From contig NW_019091528.1 in assembly GCF_001949145.1 (NCBI RefSeq), positions 211,582-241,975 on the forward strand: DNA of 30,394 nucleotides, given 5' to 3'. The notes beneath the pieces are model-generated. The model saw nothing but the letters and a program-made list of their open reading frames with translations, did not search any database and was not told where the DNA came from. Each line of letters opens with the position of its first letter. The stretch's first letter is position 1. This stretch comes from Acanthaster planci. Its lineage: Eukaryota > Echinodermata > Asteroidea > Valvatida > Acanthasteridae. Below are positions 1 through 10,717 of this stretch, piece after piece. A program made the translations under genes and the position numbers.

Positions 1-3000
1 TTTGAAGAGATAGATGAACACCACCTCTTCTTGAAGATCCCACGGTATACCTGCAAAGCCTTAATATAATATACAGGTACCAGTATATCGTATATGGTTT
101 GTTCTCTATTTTTGCTGCTGCTTTAGATGTTGGAAAGTTCATGGAATTAACAATAACCCCAAGAATCCACAATAGTGGACCATGGGGGTTTCCCACTGCC
201 AAATAAGGGGGGTTATTACATGGCCCATATCCCTCCTGTCTGTGCCTTAATTGGTAACTGATCAAAGGAAACACCATTAACACAGACCATCCGTGCACAG
301 ACTGCCACTTAGTCAATGTACTGTCCTGTAGAGAGCCCACTGCCCCAGTGGCAATTTACTAATCTAATTACCACATCAGACTATAAACAAACTGGGGGCC
401 AGGCCCTAGCTCAAGTAGACTGCAATGAGTAATTGGATAATGTTAACTCCCAACAAGAAGGCTTGTGTGAAAAGAGCCACTCAAGCAGGTAATGCTCGCC
501 TAGGGGATTTGGGTCAGGGCCTGTCCTGGGGTGTTTGGTTAAATCAGGTCAAGGCAAAAGGCATCTGGGATGAGTAACTCTATATGTGCAGGATTAAACA
601 GGAATGAAGGTTATGATGGAAGATGGAGTCTGGATTCTTAATTACTATCATGAGGGGTGCACTGAAGTGACTGAACTAATTCAAGCTCCATTGAAAACAG
701 TGTAAAATCAACAAAGTTTGGAGCCCAATTGCAGGCAACTGAAGTCCCTGAGGCGTCTCATACAATTTACAAACAACAATGAGTTGTTTGGTCCTTTAGA
801 TTTTATTTGATTTTCAAATTTTAGTTGGTTCACCAATGAAATTTTTTACTTATCTGCCCAAAACAAACTCACCCCCCAAAAAGTGAATGTTCCCAAGTCT
901 TCTCAGCAGCCATTTTTCAAATGACATCCTTCACCTTCTCAGGCTCTTCTGACAAATTTTCAATCACATTTTTGTCTGCTTTCCCCCAGATGGGGGTCCC
1001 TGAATCTACAGAGATGATTCTAAGTCATACTTACACAATCCCACAATTTCTTGGCCCACACAGACCCCTCTTTTCGAAAGAATTTGTAGGGGTACATTTT
1101 AAGCACCTCGGCCTTGCGGAGAATTTTCCTTAATTTGGAACACTGCACCCTGATGTGCTAATATGGAGTTTCATGTTTTTAGTATGGAGATGTAGCAGCA
1201 AGAATAGTTAGATTCTACACACACAATATAGCAATTAGCATCAGAGGGACCAGTCTTTTAAAGAAGAAAAGCAAGGGAAGATTGTAGAAGAGTTATATAT
1301 AACGGTTTTGCCCTTACCCAACGTATATTAAAAATATATAAAAATATACAAAAATACATCTTGAAAATTGTAGAAGAGGCTGGTTTGAATTATTACTCAC
1401 GTGTAGGGTACATGTATACGTGTATGTTTATAGTGAATGCCAACCCTCTGAGCAGCCACACCCACAAAGTAAGACTTTTTTCTCCACGCCGTCAGCCTTT
1501 TGTCACTGGGTCAGTTCCCGGTCATGCCTGAACCTGTACACTGTTTTATGGTAGCTAATACAACTCTCAGAAGACACAGATTCCATCTCTATCTACATTT
1601 TTTCATTATGCTGCTGTGGAAGTACAGTAATACCAGTCACAACCCAAACAGCCGTGACCAGTCAGCACATGTCTGTAAACAATGAGATAGGGGTCCAGAC
1701 CAGTAAATAAGTTGCCATAGACAACAGTGATGAATATCCCCACTTCAAAAAATCAGGAAAAATACTAGGTCTTCTGCATTCACACTCCCATGCCCAGCCT
1801 ACATATGCAAATTTCTTATGTGCCTATTAGGTATTCAAGACACATTCGTGTATCAAATTTAAGCTCACTTCCTCATCTTTCATTTTCCTTTCAAATTTCA
1901 GTGGCTTAACTGATGACGTGAAGATATTTCTCTCCAGAGAAAATCATCCCTCAAAACAGTCAAGAGGCCCATTGCCATTTTGGAAATTGATGCCTACACT
2001 CCATGGCAAAATAGAGCAATTTAGAGGGCCCGTTTGGTTCAATACTTTTAGAAATACAAGCTAATGGTCCTGCCCCTGGATTTCATCGACCTTTTAAACA
2101 AACCACCCTGTCCACGTGCCACAAAATGCTCTTAATTGCAGAGAATTTGACAGCCTACAAATCGTGATTCAGTCCGCAGAGGCAATTTTGGACCAATTTA
2201 CTGGCTTGCAACCATAGCGACCATATGGGCTCCTTGGGGTGACTGATTTTTCAAGACTCCTTACTCTGCAGTGGTTAGGGTGTATAACCAATGGAAGTCT
2301 GCGGGCTTTTGTTGTATGCCTTGGGTGAAGACTACATGGAATCTTTGCCAAGTTGGCCTATTTGGAAAAAAAAAAATTATGCCCATGTTTGATGATTTGG
2401 GAAAACTTTCTTCAACACTCTGTTGACCCCAGGGAAAATTCCGAGCAGAAGTGGCTGAAAGAATGAGCACACTGTTGCTGATTGTAATTTTTGGAGGAGG
2501 AAGCACTGGATAGTAGTAAGTTGCACGTTTTTTCCCGCTCCGCCCACCTTCACCATTGGTAAGGACCAATCCCAGCAAGAGAGCACCCTTATTCTAGGGA
2601 AGCACCTCTGTAATGGTGAATGCATCCTGCTAGCCATTAGAATTTACGGTACTGTCACGAGGCGAATCAGCCACTGTAATACCAGTGGGCATTTGGATAG
2701 ATTTTGTGGACCAGAGTCCTTTTTAAAGAAATGTATTTCCTGACTAATTGTTGGAATGCTTTTCATTAACGTACCCTGAGGTTTCCTTTCTGTTTTCTTT
2801 CTTCACTCTTCAAAGTCACCCCTTACATTAAAGTCTCTAAAATCAAGCACTTGGATTCTGTATCTACAGTACACCACACCACCATCTAGAGCAACTACAA
2901 TTTAACTTCATGTTATGTCAAGGAGTATGTTGATAACATGGGCAGTTGCGAAGAAATCTGAGATATTTTTCTAAAAAGAGCAGCCACAGTCTTCGGATAA

Positions 3001-3230
3001 ATGACACCGAACAAACGTTATCCTCTTGTTCAAACATGTTTAATAAATTTTGAGCTTTTTTGAAGCAGTGTGAGGTGATAGCTAGGGTGTTTTGTTGATG
3101 AGCAGTGCGCGGTGCGGTGTCCTTCAACTTCAGTAAAATCTCTTCTATTTGTAAGGTTCGGTAACATTTTTGGCATTGTGTCCCATGCAACAACATTCAG
3201 TACTTGATGTTCTTTCTTTTGATGATCCAG
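1..3230 (+). other. Probable PPCDC intron, no coding recognised
   Basis: This stretch precedes the first visible PPCDC exon and ends in a pyrimidine-rich acceptor (TTCTTTCTTTTGATGATCCAG). I looked for the missing upstream PPCDC exons (the FMN-binding GVTGSVA segment and the segment ending in Glu-Trp-Glu) and did not recognise them, so they probably lie before the window. The only structure seen is AT-rich sequence near 1325-1365 with repeated AAAATATA motifs. Short open frames here show no family resemblance. Confidence 0.6.
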
Positions 3231-3359
3231 ATGTGGAAGAACCGCGATGATCCCGTCTTACACATCGAGCTGCGGCGACGCGCCGACCTCCTCGTCATAG
3301 CACCACTCGATGCCAACACCCTTGCCAAAGTTGCCAACGGCATTTGTGACAATCTCCTG
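3231..3359 (+). CDS. PPCDC: PPCDC, internal exon (catalytic His)
   Basis: Internal exon of phosphopantothenoylcysteine decarboxylase, the flavin enzyme that converts 4'-phospho-N-pantothenoylcysteine to 4'-phosphopantetheine in coenzyme A synthesis (HFCD flavoprotein family, normally a cytosolic FMN-binding trimer). The exon is 129 nt, 43 codons, phase 0 at both ends, with an AG acceptor at 3229-3230 and a GTAGGT donor from 3360. It begins [14 protein letters not shown] and continues through the FMN-contacting segment [20 protein letters not shown], closely matching the vertebrate protein. The expected active-site His of the HFCD family is codon 11 (CAC at 3261-3263). The ATG at 3231 is an internal Met, not a start; the N-terminal 40 percent is outside the window. 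Flanking junctions and phase join cleanly to the exon at 15097. Confidence 0.93.
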
Positions 3360-4033
3360 GTAGGTACAGTATCTCGTGTGCTTCTATGGGAAAGGATTCC
3401 AAGGACTTTGCAGCCCACTTTGCAGAGGGAGGCAGGGCTATACATGTAGGGTTGGAGAAGAACAGTCAGTTTTATCTACGTGAAACTTCTATGGGATCAG
3501 CTAATAATGCGGATGGAACACTGTCCTCAATCCATGGAGATGCTCCAACCGGGTGTCCGATTTCAGAGGATTTTTGACAGTAAGGGTTAACCAATAGTAC
3601 ATGTAACATGTGTGTAAGAGGACAAAATGTTGATTTCAGCACCTGCACATACCAGGAGTCGTCTTTTTATTGATTTGCAATATGATAATTAATAATAATT
3701 TATTATGTTTCTTGTGCGCCCTCTCCATCTGGGAATGTTAAAAGGCACAATTACAAAGTTACATAAAAGTTACGATAAGAATTCATTACAATTACAGTTA
3801 AATACAAAATCATTTTAGTCTAAAAGATATAAGAAAAATAGGACTAGGCAAATAAGTGAGTTCGCACAGTACACATGAAAGCTTAAAATCACACGGCAAA
3901 CAAAATTATGGACCAGAGCTCATTCTAACAAAGAGGACCCTTCAACTGGACACACAAAAAAAACTAAATAAAGTCAAAATAGACACCAGCAGAAAACACA
4001 GTTAAAGATAAACAGCGGGTAAAACTGAGTATT

Positions 4034-4660
4034 TTAAGACCCAAATGCCTGTTTGAACAAGTGGGTTTTCAGTTGTTTTTTCAATTACCCAACCATTCAA
4101 CCCCCCGTATTACAGGCCTTAGTGCATGCCACAACTTTAGGGCAACTGAAGCAAAAGCCCGATCACCAAAAGGATGTAGCATTCTATCCCTAGTATACTC
4201 AAGTAATATTTCACTTGTTGACCTCAAACTATAAGCATGTTGGTTTCTAACAGTAAAAGGTCACACAGATAATCAGGCGCTGAGGAGTAAATACATTTAA
4301 AAACGAGCAGTGAAATTTTAAACATGACACAAAATTTTGGCCGGCAACCAGTGCAAATCTTTAAGTATAGGGGTAATGTGACAACGTCTATTTACATTTA
4401 CAACCAGTCTTGCCGCAGCATTTTGAACTCCTTGTAATTTGGCAAGGTGAACATGTGGCAAGCCATAAAACAGGCTATTACAATAATCCAACTGGCTAGT
4501 GATGAAGGCATGAATTAAAATAATAAGAGAATTACGAGGTAAACATTTGCTGATGCGTTTTATGTTATGGAGATGATAAAAGCTAGTGGAACAGACTTTC
4601 GTAATGTGGGAACCCACAGACAAATTGGAATCAAACAAGAAGCAAGGTTCCTCACAGTAG
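4034..4660 (-). pseudogene. LINE reverse transcriptase C-terminal domain, broken
   Basis: Downstream continuation of the reverse transcriptase after the frameshift near 4655. It reads DSNLSVGSHITKVCSTSFYHL, then the characteristic SQLDYCNSLFYGLP, LQGVQNAAARLV and LHWLP motifs of Jockey/CR1/L2-like elements. After a frame break near 4318 the homology resumes with GDRAFASVALKLWHALRPVI (roughly 4100-4170). A further in-frame stop and a shift follow, then KKQLKTHLFKQAFGS ends at the natural stop 4034-4036. These motifs define the thumb and C-terminal region of this clade, so the coding remnant reaches the true 3' end of the open frame. Confidence 0.85.
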
Positions 4661-5477
4661 TCACTGGCATGATTTTTGTGCCGCCAACTGTGATATAAGG
4701 AACATAAACTTTGGACTCTTTCTGCTTGCAACCAAGGACAATTAACTCAGTCTTACTGTCATTTAACATTAGTCTGTTATGCAGCATCCACTCTCTAATA
4801 TCTCGGAGGTAACTCTCCATTGCTGAGACGGCAACCTGTTGATTAGCTAAGTTATCCGGTTTAAAAGATATATACAGTTGCGTGTCATCTGCATAGCAAT
4901 GCACATCAGGTACATGTAAATGAGTGTCAATGATATCAAATAACCTTGAGGAGTACATGATGAACAACAGGGGTCCAGGACAGGAACCTTGTGGAACACC
5001 ACAGGTAAGATCAAACTTGTTTGACTGGAATCCCTGTATCAGTACACTTTGACTTCTGCTGGTAAGATAAGATGAGAACCAATCCAGTGCTAGACCACAT
5101 ATGCCAAATTTGGACCTGCGCCAACTTAACAAAATAGTGTGACCAACAGTATCAAACGTAGCACTTAAGTCTAGTAAAATAAGTAGAACAACATGCTGAC
5201 TGTTCATTTTCATAAGATAGGCAGACTGAAGTGGCGGATGCAGTTTATTAACAGTTAAATAATCATGCACTTGGTTAAAAACAGCCCTTTCAGTCAATTT
5301 TGACACAAATGAAAGATTGCCAACCGGCCGGTAGTTTTCCAACACCGGCTCAAGATTATGCTTTTTCAAAATTGGTATTACTGAGGACTGCTTCCATTCA
5401 GTGGGAAAAGTGCCAGAAGTAAGCGAACTATTGTAAAGTAAAACATCAATACAATCAACCACTACAGCTGTTGGCAT
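4560..5477 (-). pseudogene. LINE reverse transcriptase domain, broken
   Basis: Reverse transcriptase core of the same LINE, open for 305 codons. Motifs in order: ENYRPVGNLSFVSK (residues 47-60), LLDLSATFDTV (101-111), LTCGVPQGSCPGPLLF (157-172) and the catalytic HCYADDTQLY (193-202). Relative to typical members, a stretch of about 25 residues seems to be missing between SAYL (86-89) and the LLDLS motif, where the family normally has the STETAL region, so a deletion is likely. The ATG at 5477 is an internal Met; the frame is continuous with the endonuclease fragment except for the TAA at 5496-5498. The last 25 or so codons are out of frame with the family, because a one-base frameshift near 4655 moves the homologous sequence into the next frame. 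Inactive. Confidence 0.92.
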
Positions 5478-5495
5478 AGGATCAAGAAAGCAAGA

Positions 5496-6673
5496 TTAAA
5501 GGGCTAAATCCTTAATAAGGTTTCTCACATCTAATTCAGAAAGCGCTGAAAAACAATCCATATGACATCCAGAATATACACCAGAATTGGAAACATGCTC
5601 AAATGATCTATCAACCAGCCTGTCAAGTTTAACATAAATTTTATTAATTGTCCCTGTGAAAAACCGACCCATTTCATTCGCAAATGAAACTCTGTCTTTA
5701 GAAAAAGGTAATAGAGAGTTACATGTAATATCTTTCCTGAGAAGAGATTTTGTAACCTGGAACAGCTTTTTGGCACTAGAGCAATTCTCATTTATGATAT
5801 TTTGATAAAAGTCCTTTCTCGCCCTTGCCATTAAGTTAACAGCAAAATTCCTCCTTGCCTTGTAAATGTTCAAGTCTGAGACTGCTCTTGTGCGACGCCA
5901 TTTACGTTCAGCCTGCCTCCTGGCAATCTTGGCAGCCTTGATGTCACTGTAGTGCCAGGGTACAAGGGGCCTGACCGTAATGGTTTTGGTTCGAAGAGGA
6001 GCATGCTTATTGAACACTTCAGCTAGGGTTGCATCGTAACTTGCAACCAACTGAGATAGATGAAGAGGAGGGTTGACACACAGATCTGATGCCCGCAATC
6101 CACTCTTCAACAGCGCCGTTTCTATGGCTTTCAATTTCCTAAACGCTTGCTCCCTTACAGGAAGTAGAGGTCTCGTGAAAGACAAATTACACAATAGGGA
6201 AGTATGATCAGAGATCATATAGTCTGCTATCGGTGGACCAATAATGACTGATTCAGATTGGCGAGTAATGATCAAGTCTAAAGTGTGTCCGTGCTGATGA
6301 GTTGAGCAATGCACATGCTGCTCAAGATGCATTGACTTTAGTAGATCACTAAACCACGATGCATCCAGATCATTGATGTAATCTACGTGGATATTAAAAT
6401 CACAAGTAGTTAATAATGGCTCAGGGGACAAGACCACTGATTCAAAGTAATCAGCAAACTCATTCAAAAAAGTACCTGTAGGATTCTGTGATTCGGTGAG
6501 TAGGGTGGCCAATATACAATCACGATCCTAAATCATTGAGAACCATGCGCTGTTATCCATTCTGAGAATTCGAAGGAGTCAACCTCGTCAGCAGCAATTT
6601 TAGTGACTAGCACGGTGTCGCGTAAAAGAAGGGTGGTCCCACGTCCCTTACTGTGAGTGCGCACATGATCAAG
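5496..6673 (-). pseudogene. LINE endonuclease fragment, broken
   Basis: C-terminal portion of an apurinic-type endonuclease plus the linker to reverse transcriptase. An open frame of 338 codons runs from 6512 to 5496. It contains a DFNIHVD segment in which the usual leading Gly is Cys (TTCDFNIH), then HTLDLIIT and ISDHTSLL, the SDH motif that carries the catalytic Asp and His. Further endonuclease sequence continues upstream in another frame (6513-6673: GRGTTLLLRDTVLV, FEFSEW, VIVYWPPYS) and is separated by an in-frame TGA near 6529 and a one-base frameshift near 6490. The fragment ends at a TAA (5496-5498) that interrupts the same frame just before the transcriptase. The linker is rich in Arg and Lys, as usual in this family. 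It cannot encode a working enzyme. Confidence 0.88.
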
Positions 6674-8222
6674 ATATGATCAAGATAATACATGCCTGTA
6701 CTTGACTGTCCAAAACATTACATAGGGCTTTGTGTTCAAAAGTTGTTACAGGCAGATGTACATGTTCAATTTTTAGAAGCACATCTTGTTTCCTTCCTGA
6801 CTCCCCTCAAAAAAAAATCAATATCTGATGCTGTTTTTTAGATGCCCTGATTTCCATCTTTGCCATCTCACATCACCTCGAGCGAAGTAATCATGTTGGT
6901 CTATTTCCCCGGCACTCTTTTATTAAACCTGCCACATCCTGGCTACGAATCGATGATGAATCCAGTCCACGGAAGGGGGGAGGACCTCATTGCCTTGACA
7001 GTGCTCAAGACGTGCTTGAAGCTGAAAAGGCAAAAGCCTTCCCTCCCCTCCCACCACCTGAATAAAGATAGGCCTGCGTTCAATCCACTCGACCCTAGTT
7101 ACACATGATGAACTGTTTTGCTCTGTCTATCTCGCCGAAAGAACCTTGACGGCTTGTGGGCATGCTTTGTGCGTGTTCCATTTAAGGTCATTGATGATTA
7201 AAAAAATTACGAATAGGCCTGCTACCTGTCTTCACCAAAAAAATTACTAGTGTATGACTGAGGGGGTTCTGATGTATGTAACGGTAGTCATGGCTTAGGG
7301 CAACACACCCAGCCTTCCGTCCCTGCCAGATCATTCACATTTCCGTCCTCGATTCTTTTTGATTAGTTTTGCTGGAAGCACCGATGTTATTTTGGTTGAA
7401 GGAGGCCGTTACCCGAGTAAGGCAGAAAACCTTCTTCATCTCAGATGTCATCATTGAAGTGGTTTTTCTAATTTTCCATGAAAAAATTTTTAAGGTGTGG
7501 AGTTTGATAGATTAAGATAAAATAACAAATAGTCAGCTATGATATCAAAGTTTGGAATGAAATACACACATGTACATGTATGGTTTATTTTCCATTAGCA
7601 GTTAAATGATACATACCACATACATGTACATGTGTCAGATGTTCATTTCAGTCGAAGTATGTTAGCTTGTTGTGTCTTTCTCGCACCAGCAGTGGAATCA
7701 TCCTGAGCGTTTACTAAGAAAATGGCTCAGGAGAATGGACACGACTAATGCCCGAGCCGCAGGCGAGAGCATTATCAGCATTCGTTCTCCTAAGCAAGAT
7801 CTTAAAAGTTGTCCAAAAGAATCCATTCAATGAACTTTGCATGCGCGTGGCACGTCGTGTGCACACAAAGACTCCTGACCAATCAGCCCAGATTAAATTG
7901 TTTCTTATCAATGTGCCAGCACGTGATTTACGCAGCAGGCATTATCAAATGTCAAAACATGTGACACGTTTCAACCAATAAGAACAGAAAACATGTCCCG
8001 GGTATTTTACGAATCTTAGTTACAACTATCACTATAAAGTCTGCCAGCACAAAATAAACCTACATATATATTTATTATGTGAAATGTTTTAGAATAAAGT
8101 CCTCCTACCTACATGTATATTATCTATGCATGAAACTCATAACATTAACAAAGGCATTAGTGAGAATGTATGAAGACTTTAAAACAAACCTAGATGAAGT
8201 GTTGGTGATATATTTCCAAATA
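6674..8222. other. Intronic stretch, no gene recognised
   Basis: Part of the large PPCDC intron between the LINE and the first inverted-repeat element. I see AT-rich sequence, three TACATGTA palindromes (7573, 7621, 8110) and an 11 bp tandem repeat ATGATCAAGAT at its left edge. No open frame here resembles a known protein. Confidence 0.5.
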
Positions 8223-8487
8223 GGTCACTTGGGAGACATTTTTTGGTAAATTGTTCAACATTAGGGAGACATCGGTCATTAGGGAGACATTTCAATGTCT
8301 CCCTAATGCTCCAGCTACCAAAAGGAGGAAAATTTTTATCATCCACATTTTGAGAGATGATAGATTAGAGTCTGAAAGGAAAACATGCAAAGTTTGGTTA
8401 AGATCTGAGTAGGGAATATTGAATTATGGGACAGTAAAGTTCGAAAATTTTTGTGCACGTTCCTCTGGGAATGTCTCCCAAGTGACC
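8223..8487. mobile_element. Short inverted-repeat element with nested GGGAGACATT motifs (MITE-like)
   Basis: A perfect 18 bp inverted repeat, GGTCACTTGGGAGACATT (8223-8240) and its complement (8470-8487), bounds 265 bp. Inside, the core GGGAGACAT recurs directly at 8264-8272 and 8282-8290 and inverted at 8295-8303. CATTAGGGAGACATT (8277-8291) and its complement (8294-8308) form a perfect 15 bp hairpin with a 2 nt loop. Weaker similarity continues outside the 18 bp arms (AAATAGG against AAATGGG). No clear target duplication was found, so the transposon class is open. The nested repetition of the terminal motif suggests a DNA-transposon-derived MITE or foldback element. Confidence 0.7.
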
Positions 8488-10350
8488 CATTTTCGGTAAT
8501 ATGTAAAAGAGTAATTATCATTTGGAAAGCAGGGCTTATAATACCTCCCCCATTTGGAATGAAGCATTTGTTTTGGCTAAGTGTAGGTTAACCCCTTCAC
8601 TGTTACGCCCCGTACTCGGGACAGGGTAGAAAATATTCCTGCCTTTCAAAAAGTACTTTAGTGGTCTGCCAAAGTTGCAAGACCTGATCAACATCAATTC
8701 CTTGCTACTCCCCTTCCAGCAAAAACAACACTCAGCGTAGCTGCAGCTTCTCACTCCAGATCAGAGGGTTAGATCTGTTTCGCCCACGTAGCGCGTCTGC
8801 ATAAACATCTTGGTTCTGGAAAAAAAACCTCTTTACACAATCTGGACACGGGCGTGGAAACTAAAAATGCAAGATACCGGATGTTTAAATATTTTACCTC
8901 AGACATGTTTTGCTCCTGGCTTTTAGCTGTGCTGACGCATCACTCAAACCTCCTGCATCATGCATCTCTAGAGACAGCTTTCGATCTTGGAAAAAGAAAT
9001 CAGAACAAATATTGGAGGATTAGAAATTCTCCAAGGAGAACGAATCAGAGATAACCTTGGGGGCAGGGGGAAACTCTATGGATTTCCGTCTCATTAAGGA
9101 TGCTTTGAGAGAACCCCTGAATTAAGTACAGTGTAACCTTAGAAAAGGCACGGTTTCCTGTTTGTATGCTGCAATCACATAACAGTCCTTGGAGAGGGGT
9201 CTCATCGAGAAAAAAGCGGTTCCCATGGAAATGCTAGAAAAGAGATCGAGTTGGAACAGTAAGGATGTAATTGGAGCAGGTGGTGATTTGCTCCATGTTC
9301 TAGTCAATGTTAGCAAATTTGTTTTATTTCTGACCCTTTTATTTTACAGTGTAGAAGTACAGAGTAACAAATTGTCCCCGCTTTCAGACGTTGTAAAAGT
9401 TACGTTGAGGGTTTTTTAAAAAGATGATGAACCATCTAATAACACTGACAAATTTTACATGTGTATTCATTTGCATTGAAAGCCAGGAAGGATACATTGG
9501 TTACTGTTGAAGTCCCTAGGGTTGACATTAAAAATTATTGCTCTCAGAGGGGAACAGAGCAAAAACACTTGGCCAGCGGTGTACAAAGCATGACACATTT
9601 GCTGCTAACCAGTGTTTGGTTCAGCAATTGCACTTATTTTCTGTGCTTTTCTGACCTAGTTGTTCCATTTAATTTATTCCCCAACCTGCTGAAAACTTTT
9701 TTTTCTTTATTGCTGTCCTTTGCCTTTCACAGACATTATCCACCTTAAGTTGAAGTGCACCCTCACAAGTGACATAAAGACAGACTGGGGGTACAAAGTT
9801 TTCCAACCAGGTACTTGCACGCATTCAGCATGCACACGAAAACCATACATTCCAGAATAGATTTATGCACGTTTTCAGCGTGCTTCACATTAAACGCAGG
9901 TAAACTTACATGCCTGCCAATTTCATTTAAAAATACACCTCCTTTCATTCCCGCTCGTAGCAGATACATGTACCTTAAAAGAAATGTAGTCTTTGAAGAA
10001 ACAGGATCTGAGGTTTAGTAATAATAACCATAATAATTGATATTGAAAGCCCAATACATGTACATCTACAAAAAGATCTCGATAGGCCGCACAGTATTTC
10101 AAAACACATTTATATATAAAATTACCATTACTTACAAATATAGTTGCCCAAAAAGACATCAGGAACACACAAAAACAGCATCAAAGTGACAGCACACACA
10201 GAACTATGGGCATACAACACAATAAACAATGCCAGGAAAGAACTACTCAGAACATTCATAAGTCTAAGGAAAGAAAAGTGTTGTTGAACGTGAAACAATG
10301 AAGTGTTGGTGCCTCACAAATAGCAAGGACTAAAGTTTGCATTGTCTCAG
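8488..10350. other. Intronic stretch, no gene recognised
   Basis: Part of the PPCDC intron. It has no recognisable coding sequence. Two near-direct copies of TGCACGNNTTCAGCRTGC (around 9816-9833 and 9866-9883) are the only local repetition noted, together with TACATGTA at 9965 and 10055. The short open frames on either strand look random. Confidence 0.5.
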
Positions 10351-10717
10351 AATAAGCCATTTGCGAGTTAAATTTGAATGAAATATTGTGCACTGACTTA
10401 TCTGACTGCACATAAGCGTAACGATTTGAACTCCCCAGACTAAATACACTGTTGCTACACCTTGTGATTCGGGGCAAGCTCTCACATAGCGGCCACCATC
10501 TCTCAAATGGGCTGGTTCCTTTGTGCCCTTCTTATCCATTGATAATCTGTGTATTGCTGCGAGGTGTCTCTTACGTAACTAAGCAAAAGCTTGCCCCGAA
10601 TCACAAGGTATAGCAACAGTGGTTTTAGTATGGAGAATTCAAGTTGTTATGTTCATGTGAATTTAAAGAACTAAGTGTACCACATTTGGGTCGAAGTTAA
10701 CTCGCAAAAGTGTTATT
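10351..10717. repeat. 130 bp-arm inverted repeat with 107 bp spacer
   Basis: The left arm 10351-10480 aligns without any gap to the reverse complement of the right arm 10588-10717. I count 29 differences in 130 positions, about 78 percent identity. The differences are uneven: the 33 bp next to the spacer (10448-10480 and 10588-10620) differ at one position only, while the outer 80 bp differ at about 30 percent of positions, many as transitions. The spacer (10481-10587) is unique. The transcript would fold into a long hairpin. This could be a foldback DNA element, an inverted duplication or a hairpin-RNA source; no open frame or target duplication decides between these. Confidence 0.85.

Larger units (their letters stand above)
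3687..6673 (-). mobile_element. 5'-truncated, decayed non-LTR retrotransposon (Jockey/CR1/L2-like LINE)
   Basis: A dead LINE lies antisense in the large PPCDC intron. Read on the minus strand it holds, in order, the C-terminal part of an APE-type endonuclease, a reverse transcriptase with YADD, and the conserved C-terminal segment GDRAFASVALKLWHAL followed by KKQLKTHLFKQAFGS and a stop at 4034-4036. A 3' untranslated stretch (4033-3687) ends in AT-rich sequence near AATAATTTATTATG. The N-terminal half of the endonuclease is missing, as expected from incomplete reverse transcription. ATATGAT occurs at both edges (3680-3686 and 6674-6680) and may be the target-site duplication, although 6664-6686 is itself an 11 bp tandem repeat, which weakens that reading. 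At least two stop codons and two frameshifts show that it is inactive. The Jockey/CR1/L2 assignment rests on the C-terminal motifs; the exact clade is not resolved. Confidence 0.92.
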
